A stretch of DNA of 64,000 bases from Winogradskyella schleiferi. GTDB taxonomy: Bacteria; Bacteroidota; Bacteroidia; Flavobacteriales; Flavobacteriaceae. The DNA is taken from assembly GCF_013394655.1 (NCBI RefSeq), contig NZ_CP053351.1:4380001-4444000 (forward strand). Reading direction: 5' to 3'. Position numbers and translations under genes: made by a program. Every line of letters starts with the position of its first letter. Within the stretch, counting starts at the first letter, position 1. Below the pieces are notes generated by a model. That model was given only the letters and a program-made list of their open reading frames with translations, had not been told where the DNA came from and made no database searches. Below are positions 46,771 through 56,142 of the stretch, piece after piece.

Positions 46771-49506
46771 ATGAGTTTTCTAAAACGATTAACTATGAAT
46801 AAAAATTACTTACTAAAAATAACAATGCTGGTATTCGCATTTTTTTCTTTATCTGCTATTTCGCAAAACTCAGACCAATTGTGGACTAGAATTAATGCAT
46901 CAAAGGCAAAACAATCTGAACAAGTTTTAAGAAAAATAGAACTGAAGAAAGAGACATTTTTTCAACTAAATATAGAAAAGCTTAAAAATGACTTACATAA
47001 TGTTGGGAATAGTGAGAACATGGGAAATACAATTATTTCTTTTCCTAATTCTGATGGCAAACTAAATAGATTTAAAATATTCGAATCATCTATTATGGAA
47101 CCCGAACTGCAAGCTCAATTTCCTGATATAAGAACTTATGCAGGTCAAGGAATCGATAATCCTGCGGAAATAGTAAGGTTTAGCATCACACCTAAAGGTT
47201 TTCATGGAATGTTTTTAGGAACCTCAAATGGTACACAGTTTATCGATCCTTATACAGTAGAAGGACATATTTACTCTGTCTATGCAAAGAAAAATTTAGA
47301 AGCGAGAAATTTTGATTTTGAATGTGGTGTTAATGATAACCCAATACTCAATAGAGCTTACGATGAACCAACAAATTTGGCTAGAAATGCTGATGATGGC
47401 ATGTTAAGAGATTATCGTTTAGCTGTTGCGTGCACAGTGGAGTATTCTGCTTTTCACGGAGGAACGGTGGCAGGCGCTATGGCGGCAATTGTAATAACAA
47501 TTAACAGAGTTAATAGTATTTATCAAAGAGATTTATCGATAAAACTTACTTTAGTTGCTGATAATAATAATATAATATTTACAGATGCTACAGGAGGGGA
47601 TTCGTTTAATAATAACAATGCAAATATTTTATTAAATCAAAGTCAAAGTGTGATTAATAACATAATAATGTCTGCTAATTATGATGTTGGACACACATTT
47701 AGCACAGGTGCTGGTGGACTAGCCGGACAAGGGGTTACATGTGATACAGATAATAAGGCCAGAGGAGTCACAGGTTCTGATCAACCAATAGGTGACCCTT
47801 ATGATATTGATTTTGTAGCACACGAGTTAGGACATCAATTTGGAGCGTCACATACTTTTAATGGAACTGAAGGGTTTTGTTCTGGTGGAAACAGATCCGC
47901 AACAAATGCTTATGAACCAGGAAGTGGGTCAACAATTATGGCTTATGCTGGTATATGTGATTCTGATAATATTCAAAGTAATAGTGATACTTATTTTCAT
48001 CAAAATAGTTTAAACCAAATTTGGTCTCATGTTACAAGCACAGGTGCTTGTCCGGTAAATAGAACAACAACAGGTAATACTGAGCCAGTAGCAAACGCAG
48101 GCGCCAATTATACCATACCTCAAGGCACACCTTATAAATTAGACGGAAGCGCTTCATCTGATGTCGATGGAATGGCAACATTAACCTACACATGGGAACA
48201 ATACGACTTGGGACCAGCAGGATTACCGACAGAAACCACAGTTTCTGGACCATTGGTAAGATCTTTTTTAGGCACGGGAAACCCAGTACGTTACGTCCCA
48301 AGACTTTCAGACGCACTAAGCAATGGAGGTACATCAACAACATGGGAAAAATTAGCAACGGTAAACAGAACTATTAATTACAAATTAACCGTAAGGGATA
48401 ACGATGCTAGTGGAGGCCAAACAGACGATGATCAAATGACAATTACCAATGTTGCTGCAGCTGGACCGTTTATGGTAACCTCACAAAATACAAATCAAAT
48501 TGTGTGGACACCAGGACAGACAGAGACGATAACTTGGAATGTAGCTGGTACAACAGGTAACGGAGTTAATACTGCAAATGTTAACATATTATTATCTATA
48601 GATGAAGGCTTAACCTACAACACGGTTTTAGCATCTAACGTACCAAATGACGGTTCCCATGCCATTACGGTGCCTAATATTACTGCTCCAAAATGTAGAA
48701 TTATGGTAGAAGGTGCTGGTAATATATTTTTTAACCTTAACACGTCTTTCTTTGCTATTGGTAATTATGTATACGAAAATGTGGATGTGTGCGAAAGTTA
48801 TACTTTTGATTTTGGTGGTTTACCTGTACCAGAAAGTATTGACGCATACACTGGATATACACTAAACGTGCCAGCGCCATTAACTATGACAGATGCCAAT
48901 ATATCAGTAGATATAACTCATCCCAATAGTGGTGATTTATTATATGGTTTTAGGCATCCAGAATATGCAGGTTCATTTATAATTAGATTAGTCACACAAC
49001 AATGTTCAGGCAGTGCCAATCCTAATTTGGTTTTTGACGATGAAGGATCGGCAATAAATTGTGCCACTATTAGTAATGGAGATAGTATTATGCCAGAAGA
49101 TGCATTATCTGCTGTAGATGGTACCAATTCACAAGGGGATTGGTTATTCTTTATTTTTGACAGCACAGTTAATGGAACGCCCAGTGCAATTAATTCCGTA
49201 ACAATTGAAGTATGTGAAAATTCTGTCGAACCAGTATTGTCAGTACTGGACAACGAATTAGATAATCTCAATATTTATCCTAATCCTAATAATGGAGTAT
49301 TTAATATCGGTTTCAACCCAAAATCTGGCGAAGCAATAAACATAGAAGTTTATGACATTAGGGGACGGTCTATCTATACTAAAAGTTTTAATAGTGTCAG
49401 TAGATTTGAAGAAACTATTCAACTTAACGATGCGCAATCTGGCGTTTATTTAGTGACTATTGCAGATGGAGCAAATAAAGTAACCAAGAAAATCATTGTG
49501 GAATAA
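46771..49506 (+). CDS. Secreted reprolysin-like zinc metalloprotease with P-domain and T9SS sorting signal
   Basis: The protein has 911 residues. It has a signal peptide (to about residue 32, SAISQN), a propeptide, and an M12B-like catalytic domain at about 215-430 whose zinc site HELGHQFGASH starts at residue 351. A PKD/Kre9-like Ig-type region with ITWNVAG follows, then a proprotein-convertase P-domain near 690-820 (VDITHPNSGDLLYG), and a type A T9SS C-terminal domain (NIYPNPNNGVF ... KKIIVE). It should be exported by Sec, then carried over the outer membrane by T9SS and released or attached. An alternative start at 46795 is possible. It is monocistronic. Confidence 0.93.
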   Translation: MSFLKRLTMNKNYLLKITMLVFAFFSLSAISQNSDQLWTRINASKAKQSEQVLRKIELKKETFFQLNIEKLKNDLHNVGNSENMGNTIISFPNSDGKLNRFKIFESSIMEPELQAQFPDIRTYAGQGIDNPAEIVRFSITPKGFHGMFLGTSNGTQFIDPYTVEGHIYSVYAKKNLEARNFDFECGVNDNPILNRAYDEPTNLARNADDGMLRDYRLAVACTVEYSAFHGGTVAGAMAAIVITINRVNSIYQRDLSIKLTLVADNNNIIFTDATGGDSFNNNNANILLNQSQSVINNIIMSANYDVGHTFSTGAGGLAGQGVTCDTDNKARGVTGSDQPIGDPYDIDFVAHELGHQFGASHTFNGTEGFCSGGNRSATNAYEPGSGSTIMAYAGICDSDNIQSNSDTYFHQNSLNQIWSHVTSTGACPVNRTTTGNTEPVANAGANYTIPQGTPYKLDGSASSDVDGMATLTYTWEQYDLGPAGLPTETTVSGPLVRSFLGTGNPVRYVPRLSDALSNGGTSTTWEKLATVNRTINYKLTVRDNDASGGQTDDDQMTITNVAAAGPFMVTSQNTNQIVWTPGQTETITWNVAGTTGNGVNTANVNILLSIDEGLTYNTVLASNVPNDGSHAITVPNITAPKCRIMVEGAGNIFFNLNTSFFAIGNYVYENVDVCESYTFDFGGLPVPESIDAYTGYTLNVPAPLTMTDANISVDITHPNSGDLLYGFRHPEYAGSFIIRLVTQQCSGSANPNLVFDDEGSAINCATISNGDSIMPEDALSAVDGTNSQGDWLFFIFDSTVNGTPSAINSVTIEVCENSVEPVLSVLDNELDNLNIYPNPNNGVFNIGFNPKSGEAINIEVYDIRGRSIYTKSFNSVSRFEETIQLNDAQSGVYLVTIADGANKVTKKIIVE

Positions 49507-49524
49507 TAATTTAATTTATATTTG

Positions 49525-49555
49525 AAAAGCTCCTAATTTTAGGAGCTTTTTTTTT
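49525..49555 (+). terminator. Rho-independent terminator after the metalloprotease
   Basis: AAAAGCTCCT (49525-49534) pairs perfectly with AGGAGCTTTT (49541-49550) around a six-base loop, followed by T. It lies only 6 nt before the next start codon. Confidence 0.92.
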
Positions 49556-49560
49556 ATGCT

Positions 49561-50676
49561 ATGAATTTATCGTATTGGGAAATAAAAACGTGGTTAACTA
49601 ACATTGATTTTACAATTGTTGGCAGTGGCATTGTAGGTCTTAATTGTGCATTGCAATTAAAAAATCGTTTCCCAAGAGCTAAAATTTTAATTCTTGAAAA
49701 AGGAATGCTTCCACAAGGGGCAAGTACAAAAAATGCTGGTTTTGCTTGTTTTGGAAGTTTAAGTGAGATTAAAGATGATTTAAAAAATCACTCGGAAGCC
49801 GAAGTCTTAGAATTAATTAAAAAGCGCATCAACGGTCTTAAACTACTTCGAGAAACATTGGGAGATAATGCCATAGATTATCAAAATTTAGGCGGTTATG
49901 AATTGTTCTTAGAGTCTGACGACACACTTTATAATTCATGTTTAGAAAAGAAAGACGACATCAATCAGCTCTTATATCCAACTTTCAATGCTGAGGTATT
50001 TTCTTTTAAAGCGAATAATTTTGATTTCAAAAAGATAAAATCGAATTACTGTTTTAATCCCTTCGAAGGACAGATTGATACAGGAAAAATGATGGAAGCG
50101 TTATTGATTAAAGTACAATCCTTGGGAATAAAAATCTTGAATAATGCAATGCTTGAAGATTTCTCGGAAGGTTCAAATGCGGTAAAACTTAAAACCAATC
50201 ATTTCGATTTTACGACGAAAAAATTGTGCATCGCAACAAACGGATTTGCCAAACAACTCAACATTCTGGAAGTAAAACCAGCCAGAGCCCAAGTTTTAAT
50301 TACAAAACCAATAGATAATTTACATATTAAAGGCACGTTTCATCTGGACGAAGGTTATTATTACTTCAGAAATGTTGATAATAGAATACTGCTTGGTGGC
50401 GGACGAAACTTAGATTTTAAAACTGAAGAAACTACGGAATTCGGTCAAACAGAAATCATTCAAAATAAGCTCGAAGAATTGCTTAAAACCATTATTTTGC
50501 CAAATACAAATTTTGAAATAGACCAGCGATGGAGCGGCATAATGGGCGTTGGAAAACAAAAGAATACGGTTGTAAAACAACTATCAGACCATGTGTTTTG
50601 CGGCGTACGATTAGGTGGAATGGGAATCGCAATTGGTAGTATAATAGGCAAAGAACTAGCAGATTTAGTAGAATAA
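49561..50676 (+). CDS. FAD-dependent amino-acid-oxidase-like (DAO family) oxidoreductase
   Basis: The 371-residue protein has the dinucleotide-binding motif IVGSGIVGLNCALQL near residue 20, LILEKGMLPQGASTKNAG, and a C-terminal FAD-contact RWSGIMGVGKQ with GVRLGGMGIAIG. This is the DAO fold used by D-amino acid, glycine and sarcosine oxidases. The substrate is unknown. It starts straight after a terminator and is followed 3 nt later by mtgA, with which it likely forms an operon. Confidence 0.85.
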   Translation: MNLSYWEIKTWLTNIDFTIVGSGIVGLNCALQLKNRFPRAKILILEKGMLPQGASTKNAGFACFGSLSEIKDDLKNHSEAEVLELIKKRINGLKLLRETLGDNAIDYQNLGGYELFLESDDTLYNSCLEKKDDINQLLYPTFNAEVFSFKANNFDFKKIKSNYCFNPFEGQIDTGKMMEALLIKVQSLGIKILNNAMLEDFSEGSNAVKLKTNHFDFTTKKLCIATNGFAKQLNILEVKPARAQVLITKPIDNLHIKGTFHLDEGYYYFRNVDNRILLGGGRNLDFKTEETTEFGQTEIIQNKLEELLKTIILPNTNFEIDQRWSGIMGVGKQKNTVVKQLSDHVFCGVRLGGMGIAIGSIIGKELADLVE

Positions 50677-50679
50677 TTG

Positions 50680-51363
50680 ATGAAAAGGGTATTTCGTTTT
50701 TTAGGAAAATTAGTGCTTTGGTTTATCGTCTTGTCGGTCGGTTTGGTGGCGTTATATAAGTTCGTTCCTGTACCAGCAACGCCTTTAATGGTTATTCGTT
50801 ATTTTGAAAGTACTAATGAGACCAAAACATGGAAACACAAGTGGGTTTCCATGGAAAAGATATCAAAGAATATCCAGCTCGCCGCTATCTGTAGTGAAGA
50901 CCAAAAGTTTATGGAGCACAATGGTTTTGATATTGAAGCCATTGAGAAAGCTTACGAACACAACAAGAGAGGAAACCATATTAGAGGCGGAAGCACCATT
51001 AGCCAACAAACTGCAAAAAATGTCTTTCTATGGCCACAACGTTCTTGGTTGCGTAAAGGCTTAGAAACGTATTTCACCTTTTTAATTGAGACTATTTGGA
51101 GCAAAGAGCGCATTCTCGAAGTCTATTTAAACAGTATTGAAATGGGTAACGGTATCTATGGTGCAGAAGCTGCCGCACACTATTGGTTTAAAAAATCTGC
51201 TGCAAATTTAAATGCAAACGAATCCGCAGCCATTGTTGCCGTTTTGCCAAATCCAAGAAATTACAAGGCAAATCCCGCGTCAGCATATATCCAAAGACGC
51301 CAACAATGGATTGTAAAGCAGATGCGATATTATGGTGAATTTAATTTCAATACTGAAAAATGA
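50680..51363 (+). CDS. mtgA: Monofunctional biosynthetic peptidoglycan transglycosylase
   Basis: The protein has 227 residues from the ATG at 50680 (a TTG lies one codon earlier). It has an N-terminal membrane anchor (LVLWFIVLSVGLVALY). The GT51 motifs follow: AICSEDQKFMEHNGFD with the catalytic Glu, RGGSTISQQTAKN, and ERILEVYLNSIEMGNGIYGAEAAA. It polymerises lipid II glycan strands without a transpeptidase domain. It overlaps the next gene by 4 nt (ATGA). Confidence 0.95.
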   Translation: MKRVFRFLGKLVLWFIVLSVGLVALYKFVPVPATPLMVIRYFESTNETKTWKHKWVSMEKISKNIQLAAICSEDQKFMEHNGFDIEAIEKAYEHNKRGNHIRGGSTISQQTAKNVFLWPQRSWLRKGLETYFTFLIETIWSKERILEVYLNSIEMGNGIYGAEAAAHYWFKKSAANLNANESAAIVAVLPNPRNYKANPASAYIQRRQQWIVKQMRYYGEFNFNTEK

Positions 51364-51809
51364 CCATAAAAGAAAAACTATATAAGCGATGCTTAGAATT
51401 TATTGATGAACGATTGACAACTGTAAATCATACCATTTCAGAAATTCAAAGCGCCTTGCAATCCGAAACTAAAAGTAGTGCTGGAGATAAGCACGAAACA
51501 GGACGAGCGATGCTACAATTAGAACGAGAAAAAGCAGGTCACCAATTGGCAGAAATTGAAAAACAGCAGCAAATTCTTCAAAAAATAAATGTGGAATCTA
51601 AACATCAAACAGTGACATTAGGTGCTGTGGTAAAAACAACTGAGGCTAATTATTTTATTGCCATTAGCGCTGGCAAAATTGAAGTAGAAAAGGATTCTTA
51701 TTTTGCTATTTCAGCAGCAACACCAATAGCACAATTATTAATATCTAAACGTGTTAACGATACAGTTCGATTTAGGGAAACCGTATTCAAAATTATAGAA
51801 ATACATTAG
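51360..51809 (+). CDS. GreA/GreB-like C-terminal-domain protein
   Basis: The 149-residue protein has an N-terminal helical pair (TIKEKLYKRCLEFIDERL; HETGRAMLQLEREKAGHQLAEIEKQQQIL) resembling the GreA coiled coil, followed by a small beta domain (GAVVKTTEANYFIAIS ... IAQLLISKRVNDTVRF) like the GreA/GreB C-terminal FKBP-like fold. Homologues in Flavobacteriia are, to my recollection, often mislabelled 3-oxoacyl-ACP synthase; nothing here resembles a ketosynthase. The acidic tip residues of Gre factors are not obvious, so an RNA-polymerase secondary-channel function is only suggested. It is translationally coupled to mtgA. Confidence 0.6.
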   Translation: MTIKEKLYKRCLEFIDERLTTVNHTISEIQSALQSETKSSAGDKHETGRAMLQLEREKAGHQLAEIEKQQQILQKINVESKHQTVTLGAVVKTTEANYFIAISAGKIEVEKDSYFAISAATPIAQLLISKRVNDTVRFRETVFKIIEIH

Positions 51810-51873
51810 AAAAACGTTAAACCTATTTCATTTTTCTCATTTCTAGCTTAACTTCACAAAACAATTATAAGTT

Positions 51874-52392
51874 ATGAGAATTGGTTTACTTTCATTTTTT
51901 ATCCTTTGCTTTTCAATCACTGCAGTTGCTCAAAATACATCTAGCATTGATTTTAAGATTAAAAACTTTGGCATCAATGTAGATGGTCATTTCAATACAT
52001 TTTCTATCACAGTTGAATTTGATGAGGCAAACTCGGAATTAGAAAGTCTTTCAGGAACCATAAAGGTATCTTCTATAAAAACAGGTATAGATAATAGAGA
52101 CGAACACTTGAAAGAAGAAGAGTATTTTGATGTCACAAACCATAAACAAATAACTTTAAAAAGTGAATCAATTACTAAGTTATCTGACAATCAGTATAAG
52201 GTAAAAGCAAATCTTACTATTAAAGGGATTACCAAGGAGATCAATATTAAAGTTAATGTCGCTGAGGTTGATAATAGTTATAAAATAACCTCTAATTTTG
52301 AGTTAGACCGCAGAGATTTTAAAGTTGGAGGTGGCAGTTTCATTATGAGCGATACGGTAAAAATAAGTGTTGTACATTTTCAGGATTTTTAA
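51874..52392 (+). CDS. YceI-family periplasmic lipid-binding protein
   Basis: The 172-residue product has a signal peptide ending AVAQN and a lipocalin-like YceI barrel: SIDFKIKNFGINVDGHFNTF, GTIKVSSIKTGIDNRDEHLKEEEYFD, and FELDRRDFKVGGGSFIMSDTVKI. YceI proteins hold long isoprenoid or lipid molecules in the barrel. It ends 6 nt before the FAD oxidoreductase of the type III PKS cluster, so it may be the first gene of that operon and carry its lipid product. That link is inferred from spacing. Confidence 0.88.
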   Translation: MRIGLLSFFILCFSITAVAQNTSSIDFKIKNFGINVDGHFNTFSITVEFDEANSELESLSGTIKVSSIKTGIDNRDEHLKEEEYFDVTNHKQITLKSESITKLSDNQYKVKANLTIKGITKEINIKVNVAEVDNSYKITSNFELDRRDFKVGGGSFIMSDTVKISVVHFQDF

Positions 52393-52398
52393 ACCACA

Positions 52399-53526
52399 AT
52401 GAATAAATTCGATGTAATTATTATTGGAGGAGGTTTAGCAGGATTAACAAATGCCATCCATTTATCAAAAGAGAAATTAAACATTTTACTTATAGAAAAA
52501 AACGCGTATCCAAGGCATAAAGTGTGCGGTGAATATGTGTCAAATAAAGTTTTACCATATCTAAATCATCTAGGGTTCAATCCTTTTGAATTTGGTGCAA
52601 AGCAAATCTCAAAGTTCGAATTAACCACGCATAACAATAAAAGTATTTCTTCGAATTTACCACTTGGTGGTTTTGGGATGAGTCGTTATGAGATGGATTT
52701 TCAATTGTATCAACTCGCACTAAAAAATGGCGTTGAAGTATTTCAAGATTCAGTGACTGATGTAAAATTTGAAAATGATAACTTTCAAGTAGAAACAAAA
52801 TCTCAACAACGATTTCATTCTAAAATGGTGATCGGCGCTTATGGCAAGCGTTCAAATTTAGATATACAATTCAACCGAAAATTTATCAAGAAGAAGTCGC
52901 CGTATTTAGGCGTTAAAATTCATGTGTCGGGAAATTTCCCTGAAGACAAGGTCACTTTGCATAATTTTAATGGTGGCTATTGTGGGGTTTCAAAAGTGGA
53001 AAACAATCATATTAATCTTTGTTATATAACTAATTTTAAGGCTTTCAAAAAACATAAGGATATTGAAACATTCCAAGAAGAAGTGCTTTTTAAAAATTCA
53101 GAATTGAGATCAATTTTTGAAAATTCAAAATCAGAATTCGAAAACCCATTAACCATAAGTCAGATTTCATTCGAAACGAAAAAGCCTGTTGAAAACCATA
53201 TCATTATGTGTGGAGATACCGCTGGAATGATTCATCCGTTGTGCGGAAACGGTATGGGAATGGCAATTAGAAGCGCGCAATTAGCATCAGAGTTGATTAT
53301 TGATTATCTTCATGGAAAAATTGCATCACGTCAAAAGTTAGAAAACCAGTACACCAAACGTTGGAAAAAAACATTTGGTTTACGGTTAAAAGCAGGACAC
53401 AGTATCGCCTATTTATTTAGGCAAGACTGGTTAGCACCAAAACTTTTAAAGGTATTGCATTCGTTTCCGTTCTTGATGCCACAAATTATAAAAATGACCC
53501 ACGGTAAACCTATGACTGCTAAATGA
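52399..53526 (+). CDS. FAD-dependent oxidoreductase/hydroxylase of the type III PKS cluster
   Basis: This 375-residue flavoprotein of the geranylgeranyl-reductase/aromatic-hydroxylase group has VIIIGGGLAGLTNAIHLS at the N-terminus, HKVCGEYVS, GAYGKRS mid-protein, and the GD motif MCGDTAGMIHPLCGNGMGMAI near residue 272. It overlaps the methyltransferase by 4 nt (ATGA), which is itself adjacent to the type III PKS. A flavin hydroxylase, a methyltransferase and a type III PKS form the same trio as the Streptomyces srs phenolic-lipid operon, where the flavoprotein hydroxylates the ring toward a quinone. That function is an analogy. Confidence 0.85.
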   Translation: MNKFDVIIIGGGLAGLTNAIHLSKEKLNILLIEKNAYPRHKVCGEYVSNKVLPYLNHLGFNPFEFGAKQISKFELTTHNNKSISSNLPLGGFGMSRYEMDFQLYQLALKNGVEVFQDSVTDVKFENDNFQVETKSQQRFHSKMVIGAYGKRSNLDIQFNRKFIKKKSPYLGVKIHVSGNFPEDKVTLHNFNGGYCGVSKVENNHINLCYITNFKAFKKHKDIETFQEEVLFKNSELRSIFENSKSEFENPLTISQISFETKKPVENHIIMCGDTAGMIHPLCGNGMGMAIRSAQLASELIIDYLHGKIASRQKLENQYTKRWKKTFGLRLKAGHSIAYLFRQDWLAPKLLKVLHSFPFLMPQIIKMTHGKPMTAK

Positions 53527-54233
53527 ACCTATTTATAAACACTACTTATCGGAGTAATAAAACTGAACTCATGGACGATTTTACCATGAAAGGCGAGTTG
53601 TTGCGAGATACCTTAGATAAGTTAGGACGCATAAATAAATGGCTTGGTGGCAATCGTATTAGTATTAATGGTATTGATGCGCTATTAAACGGGCGACCCA
53701 AAACACAGACCTATACTATAGTAGATTTAGGTTGTGGTCATGGAGATATATTAAGATTGGTAGCTGATTTTGGTAGGAAAAACGGCTATAATTTCAAGTT
53801 AATAGGAATAGATGCTAACCAAGACACGGTTGATTACGCCAATGAATTATCCGAAAGTTATCCAGAATTATCCTTTAAAAATGAAGATATATTTTCTGAA
53901 AAATTTCAAGAAAAGGAATGCGACATTGTTTTAGCAACGCTTTTTTTACATCATTTTAAGGAAGAAGAAATTCTAAGATTATTATCAAATCTTTCAGATA
54001 TGGCAAGTATTGGCATCGTTGTAAATGATTTGCATCGTAGTGAAATTGCCTATGGTTTATTTAAACTATTAGGGATGATTATTTCAAATTACATGATAAA
54101 ACAAGATGGGCTGACCTCTATTCTTCGCGCTTTTAAACGCGAAGATTTAGAGCGTATGTCAGAAACATTAAAACTCAAATCAAAAATCAGTTGGAAATGG
54201 GCTTTCCGTTACCAATGGTTAATTAAAACTTAG
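53523..54233 (+). CDS. SAM-dependent methyltransferase of the type III PKS cluster
   Basis: This 236-residue class I methyltransferase has motif I IVDLGCGHGDILRLV near residue 72, the acidic end of strand 2 in LIGIDANQDTVDYAN, ECDIVLATLFLHHF as motif II-III, and VVNDLHRS. Its start overlaps the flavoprotein stop, and its stop is immediately followed by the PKS ATG. It probably methylates a carbon or hydroxyl of the PKS product. Methyltransferase_11-like folds do not reveal the site. Confidence 0.88.
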   Translation: MNLFINTTYRSNKTELMDDFTMKGELLRDTLDKLGRINKWLGGNRISINGIDALLNGRPKTQTYTIVDLGCGHGDILRLVADFGRKNGYNFKLIGIDANQDTVDYANELSESYPELSFKNEDIFSEKFQEKECDIVLATLFLHHFKEEEILRLLSNLSDMASIGIVVNDLHRSEIAYGLFKLLGMIISNYMIKQDGLTSILRAFKREDLERMSETLKLKSKISWKWAFRYQWLIKT

Positions 54234-55286
54234 ATGTCAGTAAAAATAACAGCAGTTGCAAAACAACTCCCAAAATATACTAGGGAAACTAAGGATATTT
54301 TACCCTTTGTAGAATTATGGTTAGAAGACCAAGAGGAACGTTTTAAACGAAAAGTCCTCAAGATTTTCGAAAATGCTACGGTTGATAGACGGTATTCTAT
54401 CATGAATCCTGAAGAGGTCTTTTTAAAAACATCTTTTGAAGAAAAGAATGAGATTTACACCAAAGAATCTATAAAATTAGCGGAAGCAAGTCTGCTCAAA
54501 GCATTAGATAAAGCCAGTTTAAAAGCCACTGATATTGACTACATCATCACGGTAAGTTGCACAGGCATTATGATTCCATCACTGGATGCCTATCTGATAA
54601 ACAGCTTAAAAATGAAACAAGATATCGTGCGTTTGCCAGTTACCGAAATGGGTTGTGCGGCAGGCGTATCTGGAATATTGTATGCCAAGAATTTTTTAAA
54701 AGCTAATCCGAACAAACGTGCTGCAGTCATTGCTGTAGAGTCGCCAACCGCAACCTTTCAGCTCGATGATTATTCGATGGTCAATATCGTCAGTGCTGCC
54801 ATTTTTGGCGATGGTTGTGCTAGTGTCATTTTATCGTCTTACGAAGATGAAAAAGGTCCTGAAATTAAGGACGAAGCCATGTACCATTTCTTTGATGCCG
54901 AGCACATGATGGGTTTTAAATTGAAAAACACAGGATTACAAATGGTTTTAGACCAATCGGTACCGCAAACCATTGCCGATCATTTCCCTAAAATTATCCA
55001 TCCATTTTTAGAACGAAATGGATTGACCATTGAAGATATTGACCATTTAGTTTTCCATCCCGGAGGTAAAAAAATAGTACAAACAGTTGAAGATTTATTT
55101 GGCGATTTAGGTAAAAATATAGAGGACACAAAGGAAGTTTTAAGACTATACGGAAATATGAGCAGTGCAACGGTTTTGTACGTGTTAGAGCGTTTTATGG
55201 ATAGGGATTTACCAAAAGGCGACAAAGGAATCATGCTCAGTTTTGGACCTGGTTTTTCGGCGCAGCGTATTTTGTTGGAATGGTAA
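54234..55286 (+). CDS. Type III polyketide synthase (chalcone/stilbene-synthase-like)
   Basis: This 350-residue thiolase-fold enzyme carries the full type III PKS triad: Cys141 in TEMGCAAGVSG, His275 in LVFHPGGKK and Asn308 in RLYGNMSSAT. It ends with the FGPGFSAQ loop, the GFGPG motif of the family. It condenses an acyl starter with malonyl-CoA units without needing an ACP on itself and cyclises the chain to a resorcinol, pyrone or phloroglucinol. The nearby FabZ-, FabF-, ACP- and PPTase-like genes suggest an ACP-bound or special acyl starter. The product is unknown. Confidence 0.95.
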   Translation: MSVKITAVAKQLPKYTRETKDILPFVELWLEDQEERFKRKVLKIFENATVDRRYSIMNPEEVFLKTSFEEKNEIYTKESIKLAEASLLKALDKASLKATDIDYIITVSCTGIMIPSLDAYLINSLKMKQDIVRLPVTEMGCAAGVSGILYAKNFLKANPNKRAAVIAVESPTATFQLDDYSMVNIVSAAIFGDGCASVILSSYEDEKGPEIKDEAMYHFFDAEHMMGFKLKNTGLQMVLDQSVPQTIADHFPKIIHPFLERNGLTIEDIDHLVFHPGGKKIVQTVEDLFGDLGKNIEDTKEVLRLYGNMSSATVLYVLERFMDRDLPKGDKGIMLSFGPGFSAQRILLEW

Positions 55287-55584
55287 TATGGATTGTTGAA
55301 GTTAAAACTTAAGTCAACCTAAGATTGTTTTATGTAAAAAATGAATTGAAACGAAGGGTTAAACAAAAATCGTCGTTTCGATAATTTCGCGATATAATGT
55401 GATGTTAAATGTTTACTAGATTAATTTTGAATTCCAATCTCTTTATTTTTGTGCCGTAGTGAAAGATATTTTTAATAAAACAATGTTCAGTTTTGATTTT
55501 TTTGTTTCGTTTTTTTATCAAGAAAAAAATGAAAGTAAACAGTGTAACAAACCAGTTTAAAATATTAAGTTTTAACAATCAGAA
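55287..55584 (+). other. 298-nt spacer between the PKS trio and the ACP/ketosynthase group
   Basis: No gene is seen. TATTTTTG (55444-55451) is an exact -7 match on the plus strand, with TTTTG ending at 55429, rather close for a -33 element. It suggests the second half of the cluster can be transcribed on its own. Confidence 0.4.
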
Positions 55585-56058
55585 ATGACAAATAAAAACA
55601 TCATAAAACTTTTACCCTATCAAAAACCATTTTTGTTTGTTGATGGTATCGATACGGTTTCAGAACATGGAATCACAGGACACTATACATTTAAAAAAGA
55701 CGAATCATTTTATAAAGGTCATTTTAAAGACAACCCAATAACACCAGGCGTTATTTTAACGGAATGTATGGCTCAAATCGGTTTGGTTTGTTTAGGAATA
55801 TATTTAATGAAAGATGAATTAAATGAAAGCATAAAACCGCAAATAGCATTAACATCCCATCAAATTGATTTTTATTTACCTGTTTTGCCAAATGAAAAAG
55901 TAACGGTAATTTCTGAAAAAGAAGTTTTTCGGTTTAATAAGATGAAGTGTAAAGTGAAGTTATTCAATGAAAAAGACGAATTGGTTTGTAGAGGAAATAT
56001 TTCAGGAATGATACAAATTCCTGCGAAAGCAGGAATCTCAGACTCGAAAAATCAATGA
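55585..56058 (+). CDS. FabZ-like 3-hydroxyacyl-ACP dehydratase
   Basis: The 157-residue hot-dog-fold protein has YKGHFKDNPITPGVILTECMAQIG, which holds the catalytic His and Glu of FabA/FabZ enzymes. PYQKPFLFVDGI at the N-terminus is typical of FabZ. The C-terminal IPAKAGISDSKNQ is encoded by a palindromic repeat (56017-56036) that has been captured into the frame, so the true domain ends near residue 143. It would dehydrate a beta-hydroxyacyl intermediate made with the FabF-like enzyme and ACP downstream. Confidence 0.88.
   Translation: MTNKNIIKLLPYQKPFLFVDGIDTVSEHGITGHYTFKKDESFYKGHFKDNPITPGVILTECMAQIGLVCLGIYLMKDELNESIKPQIALTSHQIDFYLPVLPNEKVTVISEKEVFRFNKMKCKVKLFNEKDELVCRGNISGMIQIPAKAGISDSKNQ
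56017..56036. repeat. REP-like palindrome inside the dehydratase 3' end
   Basis: ATTCCTGC and GCAGGAAT form a perfect 8-bp stem around GAAA. It is translated as part of the dehydratase tail (IPAKAGI). A second copy lies 82 nt downstream with an altered loop. Confidence 0.8.
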
Positions 56059-56118
56059 AGTAATTCATTTTGAATGAAAAATCATTATAAAAGTAATATT
56101 TAGTGTTTAATTAATAAG

Positions 56119-56138
56119 ATTCCTGCCTTCGCAGGAAT
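56119..56138. repeat. REP-like palindrome before the ketosynthase gene
   Basis: ATTCCTGC and GCAGGAAT pair around CTTC. This copy has the reverse orientation of the one at 56017-56036, and the pair resembles a REP doublet. It ends five nt before the ketosynthase ATG at 56143. Confidence 0.8.
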
Positions 56139-56142
56139 GTGT

